The notes under the pieces: generated by a model | Seen by the model: only the letters and a program-made list of their open reading frames with translations | Databases searched by the model: none | What the model was told of the DNA's origin: nothing | In this document: piece by piece, positions 33,795-41,280 of the stretch | Numbering within the stretch: the stretch's first letter is position 1 | Layout of the letters: every line of letters starts with the position of its first letter | Source: Kiritimatiellia bacterium | GTDB taxonomy: Bacteria; Verrucomicrobiota; Kiritimatiellia; UBA8416; JABMPJ01 | Assembly: GCA_030745755.1 (NCBI GenBank) | Contig: JASLOA010000018.1 | Span: 1-50,270, forward strand | Direction: 5' to 3' | Length of the DNA stretch: 50,270 nt | Position numbers and translations under genes: made by a program

Positions 33795-33830
33795 AAAAAA
33801 GGGAGGAGTGATGAAAGTCATCACTCCTCC
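33795..33830 (-). terminator. ilvC transcription terminator
   Basis: Perfect 13-bp stem (33802-33814 with 33818-33830, GGAGGAGTGATGA and complement), 3-base loop, followed on the minus strand by a run of six T (33800-33795). It serves ilvC, although repeat copy B separates it from the ilvC stop. Confidence 0.9.
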
Positions 33831-33844
33831 TCAGGATTCCCTGA

Positions 33845-33991
33845 TTAACGGCGTGTTGCCCAAATCGAAAAGCGCCTTCGGCGAGATGCTTCGGCAAGCT
33901 CAGCATGACAGTTCTTTAAGGAATTCGACTATCCCAAGAGTGTCATCCCGAGCGAAGTCGAGGGATCTCCTTTTGGGCAACACGCCGTTAA
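33845..33991. repeat. Long-hairpin intergenic repeat, copy B
   Basis: 147 bases bounded by TTAACGGCGTGTTGCCCAAA and its inverted copy TTTTGGGCAACACGCCGTTAA. It has the internal near-inverted pair GAGATGCTTCGGCAAGCTC/GAGCGAAGTCGAGGGATCTC. This is the most complete copy. It lies between the ilvC stop and the ilvC terminator. Confidence 0.88.
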
Positions 33992-33994
33992 GAG

Positions 33995-35095
33995 CTAATT
34001 AGTCTTGCGTCCCCCGACACCCTTGGTGTCTTTCGTGATGGCGCGGGCCTTATCCTTGGGACGAAGCTTGCGCACGGCTGCGCCCGCCTGCCACATCTCG
34101 GAGTTGCCGATGGCGTCCAGCTCCTTCGTGAGCTCTTCCTTATAGTTCTTCTTGCCGCAGGTGCGGCAGACGCGGGCCGCCTCTTTCTTCGTGGCGACGG
34201 CCTTGTAGAGGTCTTTGAAGACCGGAAGGGTCGCCTTCTTGAATTTCGGGCGCCAGTCCAGCGCACCACGCTGGGCAGTAGCTGAGCAATTTGCAAACAT
34301 CCAGTCCATGCCGTTCTCGTCCACGAGGCGGATCAGACTTTGGGTCAACTCTTCAACGGTCTCGTTGAACGCTTCGCTCGGCGAGTGGCCGTTCTTGCGG
34401 AGCACGTCGTACTGGGCTTCCATTACGCCTGCAAGTGCGCCCATCAGGATGCCGCGCTCACCCACGAGGTCGCTGGTGACTTCCTTCTCGAACGTGGTCG
34501 GGAAGAGATAGCCCGATCCAACGGCGAGACCGATAGCCATGCAGCGTTCTTCGGCACGCCCCGTGGCATCCTGTCCGACGGCGAAGCTGGAGTTGATGCC
34601 GACGCCGGCGAGGAAGTTGCGGCGCACCGAGGTGCCCGAGCCCTTCGGGGCGACGAGAAGCGTGTCCACGTTGGCGGGAGGCACAACCTTGGTGAGGTCG
34701 TTGTAGACCAGGCCGAAGCCGTGAGAGAAGTAGAGGGCATCGCCATCGTTCAGGTAGGGCTTGACGATCTTGTAGACGGGCTTCATGGCGGCATCGGCCA
34801 CGAGCATCATGATGATGGTGCCACGCTCGGCGGCTTCTTCGATCGTGAAGAGCGTCTCGCCTTCAACCCAGCCGTCTTTCTTGGCGCGGTTCCAGTCTTT
34901 GCGGAACGACTTGGCCTGGCCGATGATCACGTTGATGCCGTTGTCCTTCATGTTCAGCGCCTGGGCGGGGCCCTGCACGCCGTAGCCGATGACGGCAACA
35001 ACTTCGTTTTTCAGTGTTTTGCGCGCCTTGGCGAGCGAGAACTCTTTGCGGGTGACGACGGTTTCTTTGGTTCCGCCAAAATCAATAACTGCCAT
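33995..35095 (-). CDS. ilvC: Ketol-acid reductoisomerase
   Basis: 366 residues. NADPH-dependent isomerisation and reduction in valine, leucine and isoleucine synthesis. The Rossmann loop is VAVIGYGVQGPAQALNMKDNG (GYGVQG rather than the commoner GYGSQG). Later come the catalytic-domain stretches SDLVGERGILMGALAGVMEAQYD and the Glu-rich NETVEELTQSLI. The C-terminal part carries an uncommon segment ARVCRTCGKKNYKEE with a CxxC pair. No other ilv or leu gene is in the window, so it stands alone. Confidence 0.93.
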   Translation of the reverse strand: MAVIDFGGTKETVVTRKEFSLAKARKTLKNEVVAVIGYGVQGPAQALNMKDNGINVIIGQAKSFRKDWNRAKKDGWVEGETLFTIEEAAERGTIIMMLVADAAMKPVYKIVKPYLNDGDALYFSHGFGLVYNDLTKVVPPANVDTLLVAPKGSGTSVRRNFLAGVGINSSFAVGQDATGRAEERCMAIGLAVGSGYLFPTTFEKEVTSDLVGERGILMGALAGVMEAQYDVLRKNGHSPSEAFNETVEELTQSLIRLVDENGMDWMFANCSATAQRGALDWRPKFKKATLPVFKDLYKAVATKKEAARVCRTCGKKNYKEELTKELDAIGNSEMWQAGAAVRKLRPKDKARAITKDTKGVGGRKTN

Positions 35096-35160
35096 TGCTA
35101 TTCCTCCTTGGGCGCTATTCCTGTTCTTGAGTCAGTGAGAGTGAAAAATGAGGTGCTATG

Positions 35161-35643
35161 CTAGCCCATGATACCGGAAACAAACCAGTAAATGAGTCCG
35201 GCAAGAGCGAGTACGATGATGATGCTTATGAATACCCACAGTCCTGTACGGCTCTTGCGAACACCGAATTCCGGTGGGGCGTGGCGCACGGGACCGGTCC
35301 GTATGGTGTCCTGTGGGCCCGTGTCGGTTAGTGCGACGGTTGATGCGCCATCGATGTCGTCGCCTTCCAAGGTCATCCGAACGCTTCCCACAGTCAGAAC
35401 ATCACCCGGTGCAAGGGGAACTTCAGTGACTTGGCCGCCGTTGAGATAGGTGCCGTTGGTGGAGTTCAGATCACGCAGCGTAAAGCAGTTGTCCTTGCGA
35501 AGTATGGTGCAGTGGCGCGACGAGGCGGCCGGATCTTCAATGGTCACGGCATTGTCTGAGGCCCGCCCAATGACGGTTTCATCCTGGTCGAGGGTGATAA
35601 TACGGTCCTCTGTGCCTTCGCTCTGTATTCGTAAAATAGCCAT
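35161..35643 (-). CDS. FHA-domain protein with C-terminal membrane anchor
   Basis: 160 residues from ATG 35643. The N-terminal forkhead-associated domain is clear: VIGRASDNAVTIEDPAASSRHC (Gly-Arg, Ser-Arg-His phosphothreonine-binding residues) and LRDLNSTNGTYLNG. After a short linker, one TM helix (LWVFISIIIVLALAGLIYWF) ends the protein, so the domain faces the cytoplasm as a tail-anchored reader of phosphorylated partners. It starts 22 bases after pyrC ends and may be cotranscribed with it. Confidence 0.92.
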   Translation of the reverse strand: MAILRIQSEGTEDRIITLDQDETVIGRASDNAVTIEDPAASSRHCTILRKDNCFTLRDLNSTNGTYLNGGQVTEVPLAPGDVLTVGSVRMTLEGDDIDGASTVALTDTGPQDTIRTGPVRHAPPEFGVRKSRTGLWVFISIIIVLALAGLIYWFVSGIMG

Positions 35644-35665
35644 AATCCAGCAGGTTGTCTCACAA

Positions 35666-36949
35666 TCACGTGGCCGTGTCAACATCGCTCCAAGTAATCC
35701 TGCCAGCTTTCAGTGTGAGCATGGCCTGGCCTTGGCAATGGTGTCCGGCAAAGGGGGTGTTGCGGGATTGCGAGAGGAAGGTGGAGGGGTCCACGGTCCA
35801 TTCCGATGCAAGGTCGGCCAGCACGATATCGGCCGGGGCGCCGGGAGCAAGCGAGGGACAGGGGCGCCCGAGGAGGGCGGCCGGCGCCTGGGTCCAGCGG
35901 CGCAACCATTCGACCGGGGACAGGCCGCGTTCGATAACCAGCAGTCGATAGGTGATGCCAAGAGCTGTTTCGAGGCCCACCACACCGAACGGGGCCTTGC
36001 GGATGCCCCTGGCCTTGAGCGAGGCGAGATGTGGGGCGTGATCGGTGGCAAGAACGGCCAGTCCACCGGTCAACACTTCTTCGATCAGCGCTTCACGGTC
36101 GGCCGGACTGCGCAGCGGCGGGTTCATCTTGAAATTACCGTCATCACTCAGAATATCGGCGTCGGAGAGAGCAAGGTGATGGGGTGTCGCCTCGCCGGTG
36201 ACCGGCAACCCGCGTGCGGCAGCCTCGGCGATCATGCGTGCGGCAGGGCCGGAGGTAACATGCTGGATATGCATCGCGCAGCCCGTTGCGGCGGCGAGTT
36301 CAATGTCGCGGGCCACAATGGTATCTTCCGCTTCCGAAGGAATTCCGGGCAGATTGAGTCGGCGCGCGGCGTCGCCATCATGGAGGACACCGTTGCCGGC
36401 AATAGCGGGGTCCAAGGCATGGTCCATCACGGGTATGCCGAGGGTGGCGGCCCGTTCCATGGCGCTGCGCATGAGGGCGTCATCGCTGACCGTCGAGCCG
36501 TCATCGGTGAAGGCAACGGCGCCGGCGGCGGCTAAAGCCTGAAGGTCCGCCAGGGATCCGCCGCGACGTTCGGTGGTGATGCAGGCTGATGGGAGGATGT
36601 TGACCTTATCAGTCGCGGCGCCCTGCTGAAGGGCGTAGGCCACCTGTTCAGAGGTGTCTACGGAAGGCTGTGTATTGGGCATGGTGACGACAGAAGTGAA
36701 GCCGCCGCGCGCGGCAGCGCGTGAACCGGATTCGATCGTTTCCGCCTGCTCGTTGCCCGGCTCGCGAAAATGGACATGAACGTCGATCAAGCCGGGCATG
36801 ATCGTGAGGCCCGAGGCGTCGAATGTTCGGGCGTCGTCGGGCGGGGCGTCGACGATGCGGCCGTCAGTAATGAAGAGATCGCCCGCCGCGTGCTCGCCCG
36901 TGGCGGGGTCGAGCAAGGTTCCGTTCTCTATAATCCAAGTCGAATGCAT
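35666..36949 (-). CDS. pyrC: Dihydroorotase (class I)
   Basis: 427 residues from ATG 36949 (GTG 36952 is adjacent). Amidohydrolase fold: zinc-binding DVHVHFREPG, MPNTQPSVDT, DHALDPAIAG, HIQHVTS, TGEATPHHL and the catalytic Asp in ATDHAPH. It closes carbamoyl-aspartate to dihydroorotate in pyrimidine synthesis. Length fits class I (PyrC of Gram-positive/PVC type). pyrF is also in the window but not adjacent. Confidence 0.95.
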   Translation of the reverse strand: MHSTWIIENGTLLDPATGEHAAGDLFITDGRIVDAPPDDARTFDASGLTIMPGLIDVHVHFREPGNEQAETIESGSRAAARGGFTSVVTMPNTQPSVDTSEQVAYALQQGAATDKVNILPSACITTERRGGSLADLQALAAAGAVAFTDDGSTVSDDALMRSAMERAATLGIPVMDHALDPAIAGNGVLHDGDAARRLNLPGIPSEAEDTIVARDIELAAATGCAMHIQHVTSGPAARMIAEAAARGLPVTGEATPHHLALSDADILSDDGNFKMNPPLRSPADREALIEEVLTGGLAVLATDHAPHLASLKARGIRKAPFGVVGLETALGITYRLLVIERGLSPVEWLRRWTQAPAALLGRPCPSLAPGAPADIVLADLASEWTVDPSTFLSQSRNTPFAGHHCQGQAMLTLKAGRITWSDVDTAT

Positions 36950-37063
36950 CACGCCGTGAGAGTACTCCGTTCACAGCCCCCGGTGCAAGGCGGCTGTTGA
37001 GAAAGGCATTCCCTGTTGCCGCCGCGAATGCTTGGAGCGCAGTTCACTGCCTTGGGTTGCATA

Positions 37064-37139
37064 GGAGATCCCTCGGCTTTGCTCGGGATGACAGTGTTCT
37101 CAGCTCTCTTGTCATGCCGAGCGTAGCCGAGGCATCTCC
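37064..37139. repeat. Inverted repeat, short copy D of the intergenic family
   Basis: Two near-perfect arms starting GGAGATCCCTCGGC and ending GCCGAGGCATCTCC around a ~16-base centre, with GGATGACA/TGTCATGCC as in copies A-C. The outer GTGTTGCCC ends are missing. It lies between divergent pyrC and murG with no promoter consensus recognised nearby. Confidence 0.75.
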
Positions 37140-37218
37140 AATCCGTCTTGGGACTCAGAACTGGGATCCCTGGATCCTGCACCTTGCATCCTGCATTCTG
37201 TGGCGCTAGCATGCGCAC

Positions 37219-38319
37219 ATGAACGTGGCAATCGCATGTGGCGGAACCGGGGGGCATATCTTTCCCGGCATTGCAGTGGGAGAGGGGCTGCGTGCACGTG
37301 GTCATAGCGTGACGTTGTGGCTGGGGGCGCGCAACGTGGAGGATCTGTCGACGAGCGCCTGGGACGGGCCTGTGGTGCGTATTCGTGCGGCCGGTTTCCC
37401 CTCCGGCCTATCGCTGCGAACCATTGGTGTGCTCTTCCGGTTGGCCGGATCGATCTGGACCTGCTGGCGACACATGCGCCGTGAGCGGCCGGACGCGGTA
37501 TTGGCCATGGGCAGTTACGCATCGGTGGGCCCCGGTGTGGCGGCTCACCTGTTGCGTATACCGCTGGTGCTGCATGAGTCCAACGCGATTCCGGGCAAAG
37601 CGGTGCTCGTGCTGGCCAAGTATGCGGCGGCAATCGGCCTGGGTTTTGAACGGGCAGAGCCCTATTTCAGTGGGCGGCGGCGCGAGGTGGTCGGGTTCCC
37701 ACTGCGCGACAACCTGCAGGGGGCCCCGCCGCTGGATGGATTGGAAAACGACCGGTTCACGATATTGGTCATGGGGGGCAGCCAGGGCGCCCATGCCCTG
37801 AACGTGACCGTGCCGGATGTTCTGTGCGCCGCCGTGCGACGGGGGCTTCCTCTGCAGGTGATCCACTTGAGCGGAGCGGCTGACGAGGCGTCCGTGCGGT
37901 CGCGCTATGAAGAAGGTGGTGTACCGGCCAGGACTTACGGGTTTCTGGACGAGATGGGACGTGCCTATGCGGCGGCCGACCTGGCGATTTGTCGCGCAGG
38001 TGCGGCGAGCTGTGCCGAGCTTGCGCTGTGCGCTCTGCCGTCGATGCTGGTGCCGCTGCCGTCGTCGGCGCGCGACCACCAGCGCGAGAATGCGCGCGCG
38101 ATGGTTGTGGCCGGTGGGGCCGACCTGATCGAACAAGATGAGTTGTCCGTTAATTCGTTGTTGCCCTATATTGAGCGATGTATTGCAGAACCTGACTACC
38201 TGGAACAGAAGCGCGCCGCGTTGGCCCGGATGCAGCCGGGTGATGCGGTAACCATGATGTGTGAACTGGTTGAGGAGGCGGGGGAAGTAGGAACAGCCGA
38301 ACAGCCCCTCCTTCGCTGA
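37219..38319 (+). CDS. murG: UDP-GlcNAc:lipid I N-acetylglucosaminyltransferase
   Basis: 366 residues. GT-B fold with the N-terminal glycine loop ACGGTGGHIFPGIAVGEGL, the second loop MGSYASVGPGVAA and the nucleotide site RAGAASCAELALCALPSMLV followed by DHQRENARAM. It makes lipid II at the inner membrane face. It is not in a mur/fts (dcw) cluster, which is typical of PVC bacteria with a dispersed cell-wall gene set. The last residues and stop lie within a CTTCGCTGAAGCTGCGG sequence resembling the palindromic repeats. Confidence 0.94.
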   Translation: MNVAIACGGTGGHIFPGIAVGEGLRARGHSVTLWLGARNVEDLSTSAWDGPVVRIRAAGFPSGLSLRTIGVLFRLAGSIWTCWRHMRRERPDAVLAMGSYASVGPGVAAHLLRIPLVLHESNAIPGKAVLVLAKYAAAIGLGFERAEPYFSGRRREVVGFPLRDNLQGAPPLDGLENDRFTILVMGGSQGAHALNVTVPDVLCAAVRRGLPLQVIHLSGAADEASVRSRYEEGGVPARTYGFLDEMGRAYAAADLAICRAGAASCAELALCALPSMLVPLPSSARDHQRENARAMVVAGGADLIEQDELSVNSLLPYIERCIAEPDYLEQKRAALARMQPGDAVTMMCELVEEAGEVGTAEQPLLR

Positions 38320-38373
38320 AGCTGCGGAGGGCAAGCGAACAGCCGAACTACGAACAAGAGAGTTTGAACCATG

Positions 38374-38512
38374 ACGGCGTGTTGCCCAAATCATCAGAGT
38401 CGCTCACAGGAGATGCTTCGACAAGCTCAGCATGACAATTCCCTGGGGCTCTCGCTGCTTCAGAAACTGTCATCCCGAGCGAAGTCGAGGGATCTCCTTC
38501 TGGGCAACAGCC
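38374..38512. repeat. Long-hairpin intergenic repeat, copy C
   Basis: Begins ACGGCGTGTTGCCCAAAT and ends CTGGGCAACAG; the inner pair AGATGCTTCGACAAGCTC/GAGCGAAGTCGAGGGATCTC closely matches copy B. It separates murG from the zinc-ribbon gene. Confidence 0.85.
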
Positions 38513-38551
38513 CCTCGAGCCCTGAACGTTGAACCCCTTGCGGAGCAAGAG

Positions 38552-39055
38552 ATGCCCATCTATGAATTCTACTGTCCTGATTGTCATGTGATCTTCAATT
38601 TTCTGTCGCGATCGATCGATACTGAAACGCGGCCTGCTTGTCCGCGCTGCAAGAAGAAACATCTGGATAAGCAGGTGTCCCTGTTTGCGCATACGGGCGA
38701 GGCTTCGGAGGATGGTGATTTCGATGATATGCCCATTGATGAATCGCGCATGGAGCGTGCCATGGAGGCAATGGCTTCCGAGGCCGAGAGCATGAACGAG
38801 GATGACCCGCGTGAAGCGGCGAAGCTCATGCGGAAGTTCTCAGACATGACCGGCATGGAGTTTGGCGAAGGCATGCAGGAAGCTCTTGGTCGCATGGAGG
38901 CGGGCGAAGATCCCGAGAAGGTCGAAGCCGAGATGGGCGACCTGATGGAGAGCGAGGATCCGTTTGTCTTGCCCGGGAAGCAGGCCGGAACCGCAGGGTC
39001 ACGCGGGAAGAAGCGCGGTGAGCCGAAGCGGGATGACACTCTGTATGAGATGTAA
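38552..39055 (+). CDS. FmdB-type zinc-ribbon regulatory protein
   Basis: 167 residues from ATG 38552 with GGAG upstream. The N-terminal ribbon is MPIYEFYCPDCHVIFNFL ... CPRCKKKHLDK, two CxxC pairs binding zinc (FmdB/YP_0001-like family). The rest is acidic and helical (MERAMEAMASEAESM, GMEFGEGMQEALGRMEAG), probably a coiled or interaction region. Longer than the typical 70-100-residue FmdB. Function in this family is uncertain; regulatory or RNA-related roles have been suggested. It converges on manA across a palindromic repeat. Confidence 0.85.
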   Translation: MPIYEFYCPDCHVIFNFLSRSIDTETRPACPRCKKKHLDKQVSLFAHTGEASEDGDFDDMPIDESRMERAMEAMASEAESMNEDDPREAAKLMRKFSDMTGMEFGEGMQEALGRMEAGEDPEKVEAEMGDLMESEDPFVLPGKQAGTAGSRGKKRGEPKRDDTLYEM

Positions 39056-39062
39056 AGGGAGT

Positions 39063-39193
39063 TAACCACGAAGGACACGAAGGTCTCGAAGGATACGCTG
39101 ACGCGTTTGGTGGAGCACCACTGTCTGTCCGCAAACGGTCTCCCAATAGGCGCGCCAGCGCCCCCTTCCTGATCTTCGTGACCTTCGTGGTTT
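39063..39193. repeat. Inverted repeat CCACGAAGGACACGAAGG between convergent genes
   Basis: Arms AACCACGAAGGACACGAAGG and CTTCGTGACCTTCGTGGTTT lie at the two ends of about 130 bases with partial further pairing inside (GCTGACGCG/GCGCCAGCG). It sits between the stops of the fmdB-like gene and manA and could act as a two-way terminator. Confidence 0.75.
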
Positions 39194-39201
39194 CCTCTTC
39201 T

Positions 39202-40242
39202 CTAAACCACGCTCACCCTTAGAACTTCACACGCGTCACCAGGTATCAACGTGTATTCGCTTATCGCGGCAGGGAGCAGAACCGTCGTGCCCGCGCCAAC
39301 GGTTTCCTCGCCGCCTTCGCTCGACACGGTCAGCGTGCCCTTTGCGACAAAGAGCATATGGAAGCTGCGGCCGTCGTTGGTTGCGGTGTGGGGTGCTTCA
39401 AGGTTTAGCTTTCCGAAGCGGAAGTAGGGCGTGACCAGCAGATCTTGCGTGCGGTTGGGACCGTCGATGATCGGCTCTGATGGCGTCGGGCCGGCGGGGT
39501 CGAGTTCCCAGTCGATGACTTGGCGTGCTTTCTCTATGTGGAGCTCGCGCGAGTTGCCTTCGGCGTCAACCCGGTCCCAGTCGTATACGCGGTACGTTGT
39601 GTTGGAGTTCTGTTGCACTTCCAGGATCAGGCAGCCTTCGCCGATCGCGTGGACGCATCCGCCGCGGATGTAGGTGAGCGTGCCCGGCGCCGCGTCGTGG
39701 GGCTTAAGCAGGTTATGTACGGTGTTATCTTCAAGCGCGGCATCAAACGCCTCGGGCGTTGTTCCGGGGATGAGACCGGCGTAGAATCGTGCCCCCGGGG
39801 CACCGTCCAGCAGGTACCACATCTCGCTCTTGGCTTCGCCATCAACAAGAGGGGCTGTCTGATCGTTCGGGTGAACCTGCACGCTGAGCTTCTGCGCCGC
39901 GTCGATAATCTTGATCAGCAGAGGAAACCCTCCGCCGCCCTTCCTCCTCCGCTCCGTGAGCTTCGGAGGACAAGTCGGGCTATGGAGGGCAGGAGGACCG
40001 AGGTGAGGTGCTGTACCCACCAGGTCGGGGCCGAAATCCTGCACAAGGTCGTGCAGCGTTGCTCCCTCGAGTGGCCCATTGCTGACGATGCTCATGCCAT
40101 CGGCATGGTCGCACAGCTCCCATGACTCGGCACACAGTCCCGGCTGGGGTTCACGGTTGAAACGTTCCGGAATGCTGGTGCCGCCCCAGATGTAGTCCTT
40201 GTAGACGGGGGTCAGGAGTAGGGGGTAGAGTTTTGTGTTCAT
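39202..40242 (-). CDS. manA: Mannose-6-phosphate isomerase, class I, with repeat insertion
   Basis: 346 residues from ATG 40242. Cupin phosphomannose isomerase: YKDYIWGGTSIPERF, FPLLIKIIDAAQKLSVQVHPND (zinc His in the VHP motif), KSEMWYLLDGAPGARFYAGL and the C-terminal cupin. It interconverts mannose-6-P and fructose-6-P for glycan synthesis. Between DLVGT and FPLLIK, normally close together, lie about 28 Pro/Arg/Gly-rich residues (APHLGPPALHSPT... RRRKGGGG) encoded by a palindromic repeat (39925-40010). Confidence 0.92.
   Translation of the reverse strand: MNTKLYPLLLTPVYKDYIWGGTSIPERFNREPQPGLCAESWELCDHADGMSIVSNGPLEGATLHDLVQDFGPDLVGTAPHLGPPALHSPTCPPKLTERRRKGGGGFPLLIKIIDAAQKLSVQVHPNDQTAPLVDGEAKSEMWYLLDGAPGARFYAGLIPGTTPEAFDAALEDNTVHNLLKPHDAAPGTLTYIRGGCVHAIGEGCLILEVQQNSNTTYRVYDWDRVDAEGNSRELHIEKARQVIDWELDPAGPTPSEPIIDGPNRTQDLLVTPYFRFGKLNLEAPHTATNDGRSFHMLFVAKGTLTVSSEGGEETVGAGTTVLLPAAISEYTLIPGDACEVLRVSVV
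39925..40010. repeat. Palindromic repeat translated within manA
   Basis: Contains CCTCCGCTCC-gtgagcttc-GGAGG and CTTCCTCC/GGAGGGCAGGAGG arms plus GGACAAGTCGGGC. It is absent from the family consensus and leaves the reading frame open. The CTTCGGAGGACAAG-type core is shared with repeat-like sequence at the murG 3' end. Confidence 0.7.
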
Positions 40243-40309
40243 GACGGGGATGATAGGGAATATCGTTGTGGTCGGCAAGCGCCGCTGGTCTGTCCGGCGG
40301 CTCGCTGGG

Positions 40310-40406
40310 CTTGCCCGCCGTGGCGGGGACAACTCGCCCTTCCTTGCGTTCGGTGCGGCCGTGCCCTCGGTCAGATAGAAGGGCGAGCGCTCCGAGCGAG
40401 CCGGGG
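40310..40406. repeat. Palindromic repeat upstream of the second prepilin
   Basis: GGCTCGCTGGG and CGCCCTTC are answered by GAAGGGCG and CCGAGCGAGCC across about 97 bases. The rest of the manA-prepilin gap (40243-40541) holds the promoter at 40458 and nothing else recognised. Confidence 0.65.
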
Positions 40407-40457
40407 TGTGTCCTCGCTGTCAGCTGCGACTTTTCTGCACATGAGTATCAAAAGCTA

Positions 40458-40486
40458 TTGACGCACTTGAAGATGCTGTGTAACTT
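40458..40486 (+). promoter_or_regulatory. Promoter of the prepilin gene
   Basis: TTGACG, 17-base spacer, TAACTT, in an AT-rich stretch 56 bases before the prepilin start; transcription would begin near 40493. Confidence 0.55.
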
Positions 40487-40541
40487 TGGGTCAGGAATTA
40501 GCGTAGTGTTGCGCTGTAAACAGCATAGTTAGGAGAGTTTC

Positions 40542-41183
40542 ATGATGAAATTGTGGCGTCGGAAGGGTGAACGCGGATTCACCTTGATTGAGTTGCTTGT
40601 CGTAATCGCAATTATCGGTATCCTCGCAGGCATGCTGCTTCCGGCCGTGTCGTCCGCACGTGAACGTGCGCGTCGCGCGAGCTGTATGAGCAACCTGTCC
40701 CAGATCGGCAAAGCCCTGGTGATGTACTCCATGGATAACGATGAGAGATTCCCGGGTCATTTCTATGATCTTGGTGACGAGTACATTACGCAACCGCGCG
40801 TGTTTATCTGCAAGAGCGCGACGGCCAAGTGGGGGCCGGCTCAGGCGGTGAGTTCCACCGCAATGCAGGATACGAACTGTGCGTACAGGCTGACCGTGCA
40901 GTTGGCTGACGGCAACTCCACCCCAATGTCCGCCGCTGCAGATGCCAACACTATGGTGGCCTGTGATAAGACAGGAGGAGCGACTGACGATCAGGCCCTG
41001 TCTTGGGACACTGTTGATACCGCTTTCGGCGGGAACCACGCCAATAGAGGGGGAAACCTTCTCTACGTTGATGGATCTGCTGTCTGGGTCAACCGCGGTC
41101 CTGACAGTGACGAGTGGGGGGGAAGCGGCGGCGATACGAATATGCTTGGTCTAGCCGATTTGGCCGCGATGGTGGGCAACTAG
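40542..41183 (+). CDS. Prepilin-like protein with H-X9-DG C terminus
   Basis: 213 residues, TAGGAGAG upstream of ATG 40542. The N terminus [35 protein letters not shown] is a perfect type III prepilin signal with Glu+5. The C-terminal [19 protein letters not shown] is the H-X9-DG motif of the large pseudopilin-like family abundant in Planctomycetes, Lentisphaerae and Kiritimatiellota. Secreted or surface role; function unknown. It has its own promoter and a strong terminator, so it is a single-gene unit. Confidence 0.93.
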   Translation: MMKLWRRKGERGFTLIELLVVIAIIGILAGMLLPAVSSARERARRASCMSNLSQIGKALVMYSMDNDERFPGHFYDLGDEYITQPRVFICKSATAKWGPAQAVSSTAMQDTNCAYRLTVQLADGNSTPMSAAADANTMVACDKTGGATDDQALSWDTVDTAFGGNHANRGGNLLYVDGSAVWVNRGPDSDEWGGSGGDTNMLGLADLAAMVGN

Positions 41184-41205
41184 CAGACTTGCGCGAGATT
41201 ATAGA

Positions 41206-41236
41206 AGGGCCGGACGTTGCGTCCGGCCCTTTTTTT
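41206..41236 (+). terminator. Intrinsic terminator after the prepilin gene
   Basis: Perfect stem AGGGCCGGAC / GTCCGGCCCT with a 5-base loop, directly followed by a T7 run, 22 bases past the stop. Confidence 0.95.
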
Positions 41237-41280
41237 ATGCAGAGTGACTGCATGAGGTCCTCCTCAGGAGATTTCTAGAA

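Noticed and set aside
35450..36535. 361-codon + strand frame opposite pyrC
   Set aside because: Gly/Arg-rich antisense shadow; the minus strand encodes an intact dihydroorotase.
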